Source: Procambarus clarkii (taxonomy: Eukaryota; Arthropoda; Malacostraca; Decapoda; Cambaridae). From it: a DNA stretch of 64,000 nt. Location: the NCBI RefSeq assembly GCF_040958095.1, contig NC_091173.1:20015082-20079081 (forward strand). Direction: 5' to 3'. Positions 33,767-47,000 of this stretch are shown one piece after another (within the stretch, counting starts at the first letter, position 1; every line of letters begins with the position of its first letter). The translations under genes were made by a program, and so were the position numbers. The notes under the pieces were generated by a model that saw only the letters and a program-made list of their open reading frames with translations, searched no databases and was not told where the DNA came from.

Positions 33767-33816
<50 letters not shown>

Positions 33817-34897
33817 TATATTTTGGTAGCAGTCTTTCCTGTAGACATATATTATTAAATATGACCGAAAAAGTAAGATTAATAATTCTAACATGAATTT
33901 TCTCAATCTTTCGTACATTACGCTTCACTGTTGGAGGTAAATCAAAAATCACTTCTCCAAAATTCATTTTTATTTCTAGTCTGACGCGACACGGGCGCGT
34001 TTCGTAAAACTTATTACATTTTCAAAGACTTCACAGATACACAACTGATTAGAACGTATCTCTGATTTTATATCTACATTTGAGTGAGGTGGGAAGGGTG
34101 ATGTGGCATTAACACAAGACAGAACAGGAGGGGATATTAATAGGGTATTAAAAGTATCAACACAAGACAGAACAGAAACAATGGGTATTGAATAGAAGTG
34201 TTTGTGGAAAGCCTATTGGTCCATATTTCTTGATGCTTCTATATTGGAGCGGAGTCTTGAGGTGGGTAGAATATAGTTGTGCAATAATTGGCTGTTGATT
34301 GCTGGTGTTGACTTCTTGATGTGTAGTGCCTCGCAAACGTCAAGCCGCCTGCTATCGCTGTATCTATCGATGATTTTAAATCATCGATAGATACAGCGAT
34401 AGCAGGCGGCTTGACGTTTGCGAGGCACTACACATCAAGAAGTCAACACCAGCAATCAACAGCCAATTATTGCACAACTATATTCTACCCACCTCAAGAC
34501 TCCGCTCCAATATAGAAGCATCAAGAAATATGGACCAATAGGCTTTCCACAAACACTTCTATTCAATACCCATTGTTTCTGTTCTGTCTTGTGTTGATAC
34601 ATTTAATACCCTATTAATATCCCCTCCTGTTCTGTCTTGTGTTAATGCCACATCACCCTTCCCACCTCACTCAAATGTAGATATAAAATCAGAGATACGT
34701 TCTAATCAGTTGTGTATTTGTGAAGTCTTTGAAAATGTAATAAGTTTTACGAAATGCGCCCGTGTCGCGTCAGACTAGAAATAAAAATGAATTTTGGAGA
34801 AGTGATTTTTGATTTACCTCCAACAGTGAAGCGTAATGTACGAAAGATTGAGAAAATTCGTGTTAGAATTATTAATCTTACTTTTTCGGTCATATTT

Positions 34898-34984
<87 letters not shown>

Positions 34985-35037
34985 TATATATTATATATAT
35001 CTATATATCTATATAAATATATAAATATATAAATATA

Positions 35038-35069
<32 letters not shown>

Positions 35070-38000
35070 GTCCCCACAGCCTGGTCCTCATCCAGGCCTC
35101 CTTTTTGTTACACCCCCTCCCTCCCAGGAAGCAGCCCGTAGCAGCTGTCTTAACTCCCAGGTACATATTTACTGCTAGGTAACAGGGGCATTAGGTCGAA
35201 AGAAACATTTTGCCCATTTCTGTGCCTGCACCGGGATCGAACCCGGAACCTTGAGATGATTTGATTTAACCTCAAGACTACGAATCCGAAGCGCTGTCCA
35301 CCCAGCTGTCGGGCGCCCCAAGTACACTTCAGAGGATGTGCAGTGACTTAATATCTAACATATTCAAAGATTTAAGTAAGAGGGCCTAGTGCTGTCTGGG
35401 GTTTGAGTTTGTTACTGCTATAATTGCTGACTTGTGTTGAGTAGTTCGAGGTCATAGATAATTTTGGGTAGCAGAACCCCAGGCACAGATACAATATGTG
35501 AAATAAGGATAGAGAAGAGTAATAAAGCATTCACGGCAGGGTGAGATACGTAATATTTAATTTTTGAAAGAATGTCAACTGTTTTAGATTTTTTTTTATT
35601 TATGTATTGTATGTGGCACTGGAAATTCATCTATTTATCAATGAGAATTGAGTGAATAATTATAATTTAATTATAATTTCAGCATACTTAAGAATAACTA
35701 CAATGCTTTCTGCAATACTTACATTATGACGGAACACGGAATTGTCAGATGGTGCCTTCCAACTAATGGAAAGCGTATGTGCAGTTGAATTTTCCAATTT
35801 AATGTGGGGTAGCTCAGGAAAAGTAATCACAGCTGCTTGAGGACTATTGTCATGCAAAAGTCTATCTTTAGAATAGACCCTTACCCAGACCTAATACAAA
35901 AAATGAGTTTAGCAATTAATAATAGTTTTTCTAAATATTAAACACAAAGGTACAAAAATGTTAATAAAATGCACCAGGACAAAATAAAGAATAATCCTAA
36001 GCCTATATTTTTTGTGTATAGTATTGTGTACATTTTACAATTAATATTTTATAACAAGCCAACTTGTTATACAGCATATAACCTAAATCAAATACAGCCT
36101 ATACAGTACTCATTATTAATTATTATTAAAACCACTTCAGAACTTACAAGTTTCCTTATTTGATTAAAAAAATCATTCATAACTTTTCATACTACAGTAT
36201 TTAAAAACTAAACTTATCCATTATCTTCAGTATTGCTAATTATATATAAACAATATCTGTTACTCTGGGTACAGAACTAGCAGACTAACCAGTGAAATGT
36301 GTGCCAAATTATCAACATGAACAAATATAAAATTTGCGCAACAGAAACAGTAAAACTCTACCTCATATTTAGTGTTAGGATGAAGTCTACTGATTGTTGT
36401 CTTAATTCTCTGTGTGCTGTTGAACTGGGGATGAATCGGGCCGGAGTTGGAGTCTCCCCCTTTCCAGTGAACCTCGTACATTTGTCCTTCAATGGCTTTA
36501 AAACTCACTTCAATTTCTTCTGGAGATAATGGCACAGCAGTTACCTCACCCACACTCTCTGGAGCTGCAAATTAAACAACTTTGAAATATAATATGTATA
36601 TTATTTCCACTACAGTACTTAAGACATGATGCCTACCTTTCTGGGTGCTAACCCTTGTCAATGGCAGACATTGAATGCCCCCAAGTACAGGGGAATTTCC
36701 ATAGGCCATTGCTCCCTTTGCCTCTCTGAGGGGGGCCAGGTTCTGGCTCATGGTCCCCTGTAGGCTGAACTCCAATTGACTGATGCCCTAGACTAATATA
36801 ACGTATATCAGTCCGATAGCTTCAGGGAGCCGGAGGGGCTCCCCACAGAAAAACATAAAAAACTTGTAAGTAAATACAGTATTTACTTACATGATGAGAA
36901 AGTAATGTCCAGGGGAACATTACTGAGTATCAAACACCTGAGCACTATACACTATTTTATATATTCCTTAGAAACATTGTAAATGAAGTCAGGTAAGAAG
37001 AGCTTGAGCTTTAGCCTGAAAAACAAAGGAGTTGAAAAAATATTCACAAACTAGTATCTTAAAAACTAAGATAGTTTTCTAGAAAACTAGTTTAGTAACT
37101 TTTGCATAGTAGCGGATAGATGGAACAATGGGGACATAATAAGCACATGTGTACATGCATATAAAATAAACGAGAATTCCAAGAGGGAGGAGTTTTTAGA
37201 GCTAGAAATAAGCAGAACCTGAGGACATATGGTTAAGAGTTATAGAAGAATGGTTAAGAAATGATAACTTACTTCACTTAGATAGTTGAAAAATTGAAGA
37301 ACTATTTTGTATACCAAAACCACTAGAAATTTTAAAACTAATTATGACAGAATGTACCAGGATGATTTAATTTTGTAGTATATAATATCAAAGGTAAATT
37401 CCATTTAATTATGTATAAAATGTACCTTTGGCTTTTGTTTTGTATATGGCCACTGGACCAGCTACTGACTTGATTCCCAGTCTCTTGTTGTAGACAGTTT
37501 CTACAGCACTCCGAAACACATACCGAGTGTATGGCTGAAGTCCATTTACTGTTATAACGTTCTCCATTCTCCTCTGAAATATCAATGATCCAACTAAAAT
37601 TACACTGATAAGTATACTTGTATATAATACAGAGATAGTGATAACTCTAGGAGAACATGTCATGTAAGAACAACAGGAACAGGAAAATATTCCTGTTCAC
37701 CTAGCAATAAACAGATACACAGGAGTTAAGGTCACTTTTGTGGGTTGCATCCTTGGGAATATTAGATGTTAGATGGGAAACTCGATAAGCCTAATAAGAT
37801 TCTCGGGCAAAGCAGAAATGGTTGAACAAGTTTTCCTTTCATCTAATGTCTCTTCACCTAGTAGAAAACTGGTGCCCAGAGTTGGGCAACTGTTGCAGGA
37901 TTGCATCCTGTGGAAGACAAGTAATTCAACCTGAAGAGAAACCTCAATAAAAGCCTAACGTATACATATACATAGGCTTCCTGTCCCAGTAACATATATT

Positions 38001-41000
38001 AGTTAAAAACAAGATAGGAATACATAACTGCAGAACAATTGTAGGTTTATAGTAAACGTTAGGTTAATACTTAAAATTAGTGAGTATATGTTATTTAATA
38101 TCGGATTAAGCTGGGTCTCTTACACCCCAGCAAACACAAAAGTCTAAAAAATCCTGAGGAACAATGATGAACGGAGACTTCTTACAAGCTGCCACCTACT
38201 GCCTTTGTCAAAGCCACTAAAGACGGTGGCCCTCAGGTATACGGTCCCGGTAGTACAGTCAGGTTCATTCTCAACGCACAATTGAGAATTCCGGGTTCGA
38301 ATCCCGGGCGGGACAGAAATGGTTGGGCACATTTCCTTTCACCTAGCAGAAAGTAGGTACTTAAGAGTTAATCAGCTTGTTATGGTGTTGCATCCTGAGC
38401 GGGGTCAGTAATTCCCTGGGGAGGTGGGGGTTCGATAAAAGCCAAAACGTATATGAATACACACTGGCTTCCTGTCCCCTGACACAATGAATTATTATTA
38501 ATTATAAACAATGTGACTACAACATTTTTTGTTAACATTATTACATAGTAGCTTACCACATGGTGACAGTGTGTTATATCAGTGGAGCAGGAGATTGATT
38601 CATTGTGTGACACAGGAGCATAATACAAGATGTAAGTAACAGGAGGTGATGTTATTGATCTGCACTCATTTTCCTTAGATTCTGGAGCCACTAGCTTAAT
38701 GGCAATAGTGGTCTCTCTACTACCAGCCAATGTGGGTGCTTCTGAGTAATTAGACGGTACAAGACACTCTGGTTCTGTAAATGTACAAGAGTTGAAATTT
38801 ATCAATAAGGGTAGGAACAGGAAGAAAAACTAACTTAATATTATCCAAAATATAAATTAAACATTATGTAGGTTAGTTTCTTTGCAAGAATGTAACAATT
38901 AATCACCAAAGCCTGTAATAATAACACTTAATACATTGTACCTTCTTGGATACAAATACCACTGCACCACAGGATTGTTTAAAGATTTGACGGTTTATGA
39001 ACTATCACATCAATAACACTATCATGTAGCAGACTGAAGAAGAAAAGGACCTTGGAGTTAGAATGTAATGACTGGAATATAAGCTCTAGCTTCTGTTATT
39101 ATTAATTGATTAACAATTGTCAATTAACATTGACAAAACCTTCTATATTTTGTTTGGTAATAAATCCTCAAATGAAATTAATTTAAGAATAAACAATATA
39201 CAAATCAGTAGTAAAGTTGATGGTAAATTCCTTGGTGTCCTCATCGATAATAAGCTGAATCTCCAGGGGGACACATTCTAAATATAGCAAAAAAAAAAAG
39301 TTACTAAAACTGTTGGCATTCTTTCTAAGATCAGATATTATGTACCTCGCCCTGCCCTGGTGACGCTCTATTACTCTCTCATCTATCCTTATCTCAACTA
39401 TGGTATCTGTGCTTGGGGTTCTACTACCCAAAATCATTTACGTCCTCTAATTACCCAACACAAAGCTGCTATTAGAACAATATCCAACTCTGGGCCCCAG
39501 ACATCACTCGGTACCCCTACTCAAATCTCTGAATATGCTAGATATTAAGTCACTGCACATTCTCTCATGTGTATTATACATATATAAAATGCTGAACTGT
39601 AATGTCAATCCTGACCTTAAAAACTTCTTAGAAGGGTGCAACAGAACCCAAGGGCACCACACCAGAAACAAATACCTATTTGATATTCCAAGAGTACGAT
39701 TTAATCAAACTAGAAATGCTCTACAAATCAAGGGACCCAGAATGTGGAATGACCTTCCCAATCATGTCAAAGGCTGTACCTCTCTCACTTTTCCCAAAAT
39801 GCTATGCATGTCAGTGGCTTTGCAAGAATGTACCACATGATCACCAACATTTTTAAAACAAATGTGTCAAATATACTTGGCATATCAATCCCATACACCG
39901 CTTCAACCACTGACTAACTTTCACGCTATCAACTGTCAATTAGTGACGATAATATTTAAAATTTCTGTACCTGGCATAGGTTGTGTGGCAAGGTCAACTG
40001 GAATAAGAGATGTTGCATTGTGTAGTGGCTGAGAGTGCAAATCTTCCGTTAATGTTATACCCTTCTTAGGCAGCCACAGGAGGGTTTGGTTACTTGCTGT
40101 ATAACAGTATAAATGGCCATAGTCAACTGCTATTTCATTACATGTACCTGAGAGGGGGAATAAATATTTGTAAATAAAATATCTTATTAGATACAAAATC
40201 TTTCATAAATCATTACCAATATTGATAAAGCAAACAAAACAAAGACATGAATAAATTACAAGTGAGCATATAAAAATGGAACCAAGCAATTTCCACATTT
40301 CTGAAGTTTTCTAGTTTTTAGAGCCTGTCAATGCTTGCCTATTAATGTCTATGAGAAGAAATTTAGCTATCTGGGCCCCCGCTTCCTAGCTCTTTGTAAT
40401 TAATGCTTATAAATTTCTTCTTAGACTCTCCTAAAGGTTTAATAAAAAGAAATCTTAATTTACATTATTTGGAGGGGAAGGAGGGGAATAAATCAATATC
40501 CAAGACAAATAATTTCATTACATCATGCTTGGAATCTATGATACATATCGACCAATATATGGGCAAGATGTAGCCTAGGCCAAGGGCTACAAAATGGAGT
40601 GTGGACCAATTAGGTTTGTTCAAGAGTGACTGCCAAAAACTAAGTATGTATTTTTACATAACAAATTATTGCCTACAGTATATATTATTTATATATTATT
40701 TGTGTGTTATATACAATATGGAAGGATATGTTCTACCATTTATTATAAGAAATTTCCAAAACATTTGGTGATAAATATAAAAAGGGCCATATATTCAGAA
40801 AGCTGAATTATTTGTGAATCCAGATCAGGTTTAGAATGATATAGTCTGGGTTTTAGAGGCTATTCAGTACTACATTCAATTCGACATTTGTTTATGCTCC
40901 AATAAATTAAGTAAATAAAATAACCTTTTACAGCCTTACCATATCCATATTCTTCTGGTACAAAAATGGCTTCACAAGAACATCCAGAAAGATCAGCTTT

Positions 41001-44000
41001 ATAAACAGTTGAAGCTCTGAGAACGTCTGGAGTTTGCTCAGATGCAACGAAGTATAAAGAGACATCTGATATGTTTGAAGCATCCAATGCAATGGCACCA
41101 CCCAGAGTTGGAGTTGTCATACAATTACACTCAGAACTCCTGAAAGTTTTGGAAGACATATGAAGAGATTTATATACATATAACAAAACTATTTTCACAT
41201 GACAGTAAATATTTGCTACAGTCAAATGTCAGGTAATCAAATCATAAATGTCAATTATTTTTCAGTTCACAATTTCATCAATCACCAAAAAGATTGATGA
41301 AAATCTTTCCAAATAAACTTCCTACAATTTCTTGAAATAACAATGAAACAGACTAGTACCACTAAATAAACTGGAATCTGACTAAAATAAAATTTTACAG
41401 AGTAATTCAAGTACAGGTATTCATTCTGGAATCTTACTCTGTGTAACCTACATCATTGATATTGATATCTTTCAACGCAAGAGTTTTGCTCGGCTGACAA
41501 AGTGTTTTGAGAATGGTCATCTTCAGATCACATTACCTTCAATTCTGAAAATTGGTGTGGCCTCAAACACATCCTGTTCTACTTACAAACTTAACAAACA
41601 CCTATGCACTCCTTAAGAAACATCTATACAAATTGCTTTCCATTAAGATGTTTGGGAATGCATTACTATATAAACCTGGGAGTGGGCATTAACAGTGATG
41701 GGCATAGTATGTAACCTTGTGAATATACAGTATTACTGGTAAACATTTTAAAAAATGCAGACGAGTTGTCACAATGACGTGGCTGAAAAATGTTGACCAA
41801 ACCACACATTAGAAAGTGAAGAGACGACTACATTTCGGTTCATCTTGGATCATTATCACAATCGACTTGATAATGATCCACGACGGCCTGAAACGTTATT
41901 GTTTCTTCACTTTCCAGTGTATGGTTTGGTCAACATTTAAAAAAATCATTCCTTCAAAGAGTAGAGCATTTATCTTCCATATCATTATTAACTTTATGAT
42001 AACTAGGTTATTACATTAAACCTACTAAACTTTACACTAATAAAAGACTATATGCTGACTATATTATATTTTTTCATCCATCATATACACAGTCTGTAAA
42101 AATGCTGCTTAACATGTGAACACCAAAGGAATAGATCCCTCACCTCTCTTCCCTGAAAAAGTTTTGTAGTGTGTTAGCAGAGAGACTTGTATTCAGCAGC
42201 TGGAGACCTCTATGACCTTCATGAAGCACCAGTAATTGACTAAGAATGAAAAAATAAATATATTAACGCAAGAAATTTACATTTTGGCAAATCTAAGCAT
42301 ATTAAACAAATAAATGGAACACAGCAGTACATGCATGAGAAAACAAAGGGAAAACCACAATAGATCACCGCTGGATCATATTATACATGCATAAAAGTGT
42401 GTAAATTAAAGGTGACAATTTTTTATATCTGCATGATTTGGGAGAATGATTATGAGCCCATATAAGAAAGTTACGAGATTTCTTTAGGGAAACCCAATCT
42501 GGTAAAATAGCCTCCTCAGCTTCTGGGCTTAGGAGCTGAAGCTCGAACTACAAAAACATAAAAGTGAGTATAAAGCAACCAAGGGTGAAGTTTTGGAAAT
42601 GTGATACCTCTTTTCAGTGTCAGTCAGCACAGGTCATACATACATATATAAGTTCATCTAGCTGAATCAAATCTGCTACCATCTTCTGCAATGGGTAGTC
42701 TGAGGAAAGAGTGGCAAGGCCCCATTTGTCATGATGATTTTTCTAAGCTGAATTTTAAAGTTCAGCAGAGTTTTGGTGTTTACGGCTTCGGCAGGTTGGC
42801 AGTTCCATGGATTTATAAATGTGGGAGAAAAAGCATCTCCTGTTTTCAGTTCTGCATTGTGGCTTGTTAAGCTTGAAACCATTTCTCCTTTTTTGTTACA
42901 TCTGAACTTTTGAAGAAATTGTCTAGAACAACATCATCCACATTGTTCAGTATTTTAAAGGTTCGATGAGATCCGGCCTGTCATGGCTACTTTGCAATGT
43001 TGTTAGCCCTGAGGCCTCAATCGTTCCTGATACAAGAGTTGACTTAGTTCAGGAATGATTTTTGTCGCCCTGGTGTTGTATTTTCTCCAAAGCAGCTATG
43101 TTCTTCGGAAAATGAGGTCTCCATGCATGGATACAATAATCCAAGTGGGGGTACACCAGAAAATTATACAGATTTACCAAATATTGTTGAAGTCTTCCTC
43201 CATGAGAAGACAAAAATTCTGTTGCCGAGTGTGTATTCTCTTCCACCTCACCGTAAGTATAATCTAGTAATTTCTGCCTCTTGCAGTTTTTAAATCCTTG
43301 TCACGTCTTGGCTGTTTTTGTCTTAAGCACCTAAATTCAATGTGCCATTTGTAGAGTTCATCCCAGGACAATGATACAATGCCTGAGGTACTAATATTTT
43401 CAGAGTGAACCTTTTAGAATGAGCAAAGGAATGTATATAAGTAATTATGAAAAGAAGTCACCAAGCCAGAGCAAACAAAAGTAAAACATCTAACCTGGTT
43501 AATGGGGACAGCAAGAATTTCTTGATGTGCCCAGTTATATTCATTGACGTAACAAACTTTCCACTTTTCTGTCCAATAATTAAAGTTTGAATTTTGATTT
43601 CACTTGATCCCTCAGGTGGAGCTTCAGCCCATACAATCACTTCACCGATCCAGTCTACCGCTAAGCCAACACCTCGACCACTGAGGCGCAGAAGCTAAAA
43701 TGTAAATACCGGTAAAATATATTATTTATGCATTAAATTCGATATTTATTTCAGAATCTAAAAATGTTAGAATTTCTGTAATAAAGAATTTAAATATGAA
43801 ACATAAAAATATTGGAGTAATTGGGACCAGATTATTTAATTGAACCAGGAGAGTGGATAAAGGTGCAGAAGCTCTATTATGGTGCCTTTTTTTAACCAAA
43901 AATAATTATTGGGGGGGGGGGGATGTTTAAATTACTACACTCTGGATTTTCAAGGCTTTAATGTACTATGAATTACTAATTTTAGAATATTTTATGAAAA

Positions 44001-47000
44001 ACTTACTATACTTTATTCAATTATATCATGTTATTGCAAACTACTTTTAATTATGGATTGTAATGAATACCTGCATGCACTTTAAGACTTCCAAATACTG
44101 AACATGACCTAAATAAATAAGATACAGATGGTAAAAAACATTCCACAACCTACGTACCTTTTCAGTAAAGTTTGTCTTCATATCAGTTAAATATATATCT
44201 GAATTCACATCCATCCAAGCAAAAGAGGAATTCTTCAGTAAAGGTGTTGCCCACTGAACTCTGGAATTCTCACTTAATACTTCCGCTTCCTCTTGAAGAT
44301 CTGCATCGAGCTTAATAAGGGATCTGTCGCTGACCACAAGGAGAGATGGAGTCGGCACATGCTGCTGCAGAGACCCTGTTACTTCATGGCTGTACGACCC
44401 TTTTCCCATCTCGGTGACTGCAGCAACCTAAAATTATTGTGCACTCTCAAAACACACTCTCACAATATTAATAAACCAAGAATTTTTGTTAAAACATGAT
44501 TACCTATATGAGTATGTATACTAACCAATGAGGTTAAGATAATAAAAATCTAATCAGATGATCTGCATATTAATTATTTAAATCCTTTAGGATTTCACGA
44601 GTCTATACTGATTTTTGTTACTACTTTACTAAAATGATTTAAAGGATACAGCTCTTTATTGGATATGTAGACAATATAATATTTGGAAGCAAAGCAAAAT
44701 GCCTTTCACTATATTACTGTTTAATAGTGAAACTCTCTAGTACATAAGTAAAATACAGTACTTATATAATAATTTTTTTGTCTGGGACAAGACGTTGAGG
44801 ATATTCATAAGTTAGGCTTGTATGAAGGTCCCCAAGGTCGAACTACTGACCCTCTCCAAGATGCAACCCACCAACAATTACCTAACTCTATTTATTTACT
44901 GCAAGATGAGCAGAGGCCCTAGGTGAAAGGAAACATGCCTAACCATCTGTCCTGCCCGAGAACTGAACCCAGGATCCCAGATTGTGAGTAGAAAATGAGG
45001 CCAGCTGTACTACTGTACTATTAATTTAATTTTCAAGATTAATGAGCTAATAGTAGGAAATTGTTCTTACCTTGAACCCATATACTTGATCAGCATTCAG
45101 ATTTTCAACTGTTAATTGGTTCATCGTGCCATTCACCATTTTACTTATGCACTTCTCTTCGTCATTTATGGTGCAGTAAATTATTTCATAATTAATTATC
45201 TCACCATTTGGTTTGTCAGGAGGAGACCAACGCAGGTTGATCATGGCATTTGAATCCTGTCAAATAAACATAAAACATTTATTATCCAAATATATACCTT
45301 CTTTTTTCCCCACAAAGTAGTAAATTGCATTGACCCCATTAATATACTACCAACAATATATAAATACAATTTCGGCTCTATATGAAAACACTCTTCTATG
45401 TACTGTACTCAGTTGTTCCCTATGGTAAGAATTCATTGTATCAGTCAGGCTACATAGTCAGGTAGGACATCACCCTAGGAATTAGCACCACATCCATCCC
45501 AGCATGATCATTAAAGGTTGCTGGGAAGTCACCACAGATAAACTCAATCCAGCCCATAATGATCACCAGGATTAGGTTTGTAAAGACTAAATCCCTAATG
45601 AAACCCTTACTTGTTATCATAAGTGACTGTCACCTTAGGGCTCAAACTACTCATTCACCTACTTGGGTGAACCATGTACCCAAGACCAATTGAGTCCCCG
45701 AGGGGGGTCACCAGGCACCAAGACCCCCTGTGACCCAAGGATAGAAGTACTGCTGATGCCAGGTAGTGGCTGGTTGGCTCAACCAGGCAACTAGACGAAC
45801 AGTTGGGCCATTACTCAATGGTCACTGGTGATACCAAGTGAGGATTTCAGAAAGAACTTTGTCAAAAATTAATTTACTGCTTGCAGTCATTACAGGCTGG
45901 TTTGGGTTTATCTTCAGTGATTCTTCAGTCCCTATAATGATGCTGCAGGGATATATGAAAAGTTTCCTGTAGAACCTGTGCCTAGAATGTTGCTGTACCT
46001 GATTATACATGTAAATTGTTACTGATATAGATATTTACAGTAGTGAGCACCAAGTGTTATAGCTCAGAAAAAGTCTCATGTGCAGATTACTTTAATAAAT
46101 ATGTCTTGACAATGGAGTCTCATGTACAATGTTTCAATTGCATTTTTCATTTGTATAGTACAGTACATACCTGAATCTTGTGAACAAATGTTCTCAGATC
46201 TTGAGGTGCTTCCGGTAAGTGTGCTGGTGTTCTAAGAGTTTTCAAAAGTCTGGCCCCTGAATTCCAGTTTGTAATGCCTCTTATAGATACCTTGAGAGTT
46301 GAATATGGGGGTAGTATTTCTTCATACACAATAGTAGTTTCATTAGTGAGGAATGCCTGCTTTATGTTACCATTGTCAATGATGACCTCATACATAAGGC
46401 TGCCATAATTTACATTTGTGATAGGCTTCCACACAAGTGAAAAGTTTGTCCATGTGCCTTTCACTAAGAGAGACTTTGCATCTATTTGTTCAGGTATCAC
46501 AACTGGCATCTTAACACCATCTGAAAGTAATTTGAAACCATTAGACTAACAGCAGTGTAGTTTAAAAATAATTAAATCTATTGAGATTCTGTTCTTCTCA
46601 ATTAGAAGCTTCTACATAGGCTAATTCAATATATATGACCCGTGAGGAATTATAAAGGAAAATAAAGATGTATTTACTTGATGCATCATTAAATTCAAAT
46701 AGCATTTTTATTATTCTAACATTATAAAACTATAATCCCCAATATTGTATGACATAATAACTAAATAATGTTGCTGTTGCTACAACAGGCCGGCAGCAAC
46801 TACCACAGCTGACCAAAAAGGGGAGCTGAAGGAAGAGCCAAGGCCCACGCCGAGTCCAAAGGTGAGGCCAGCACGGCTTTCCGACACGAGACGGGAGGTG
46901 AAAATCATGAAAATTTCCCCAGGAGAATGGAGCATGCAACAAGCTCAACTGCCTCTGAAGCAGCAGAAACCAAACCCCTGCAGGAGAAACTGTATTCAAC

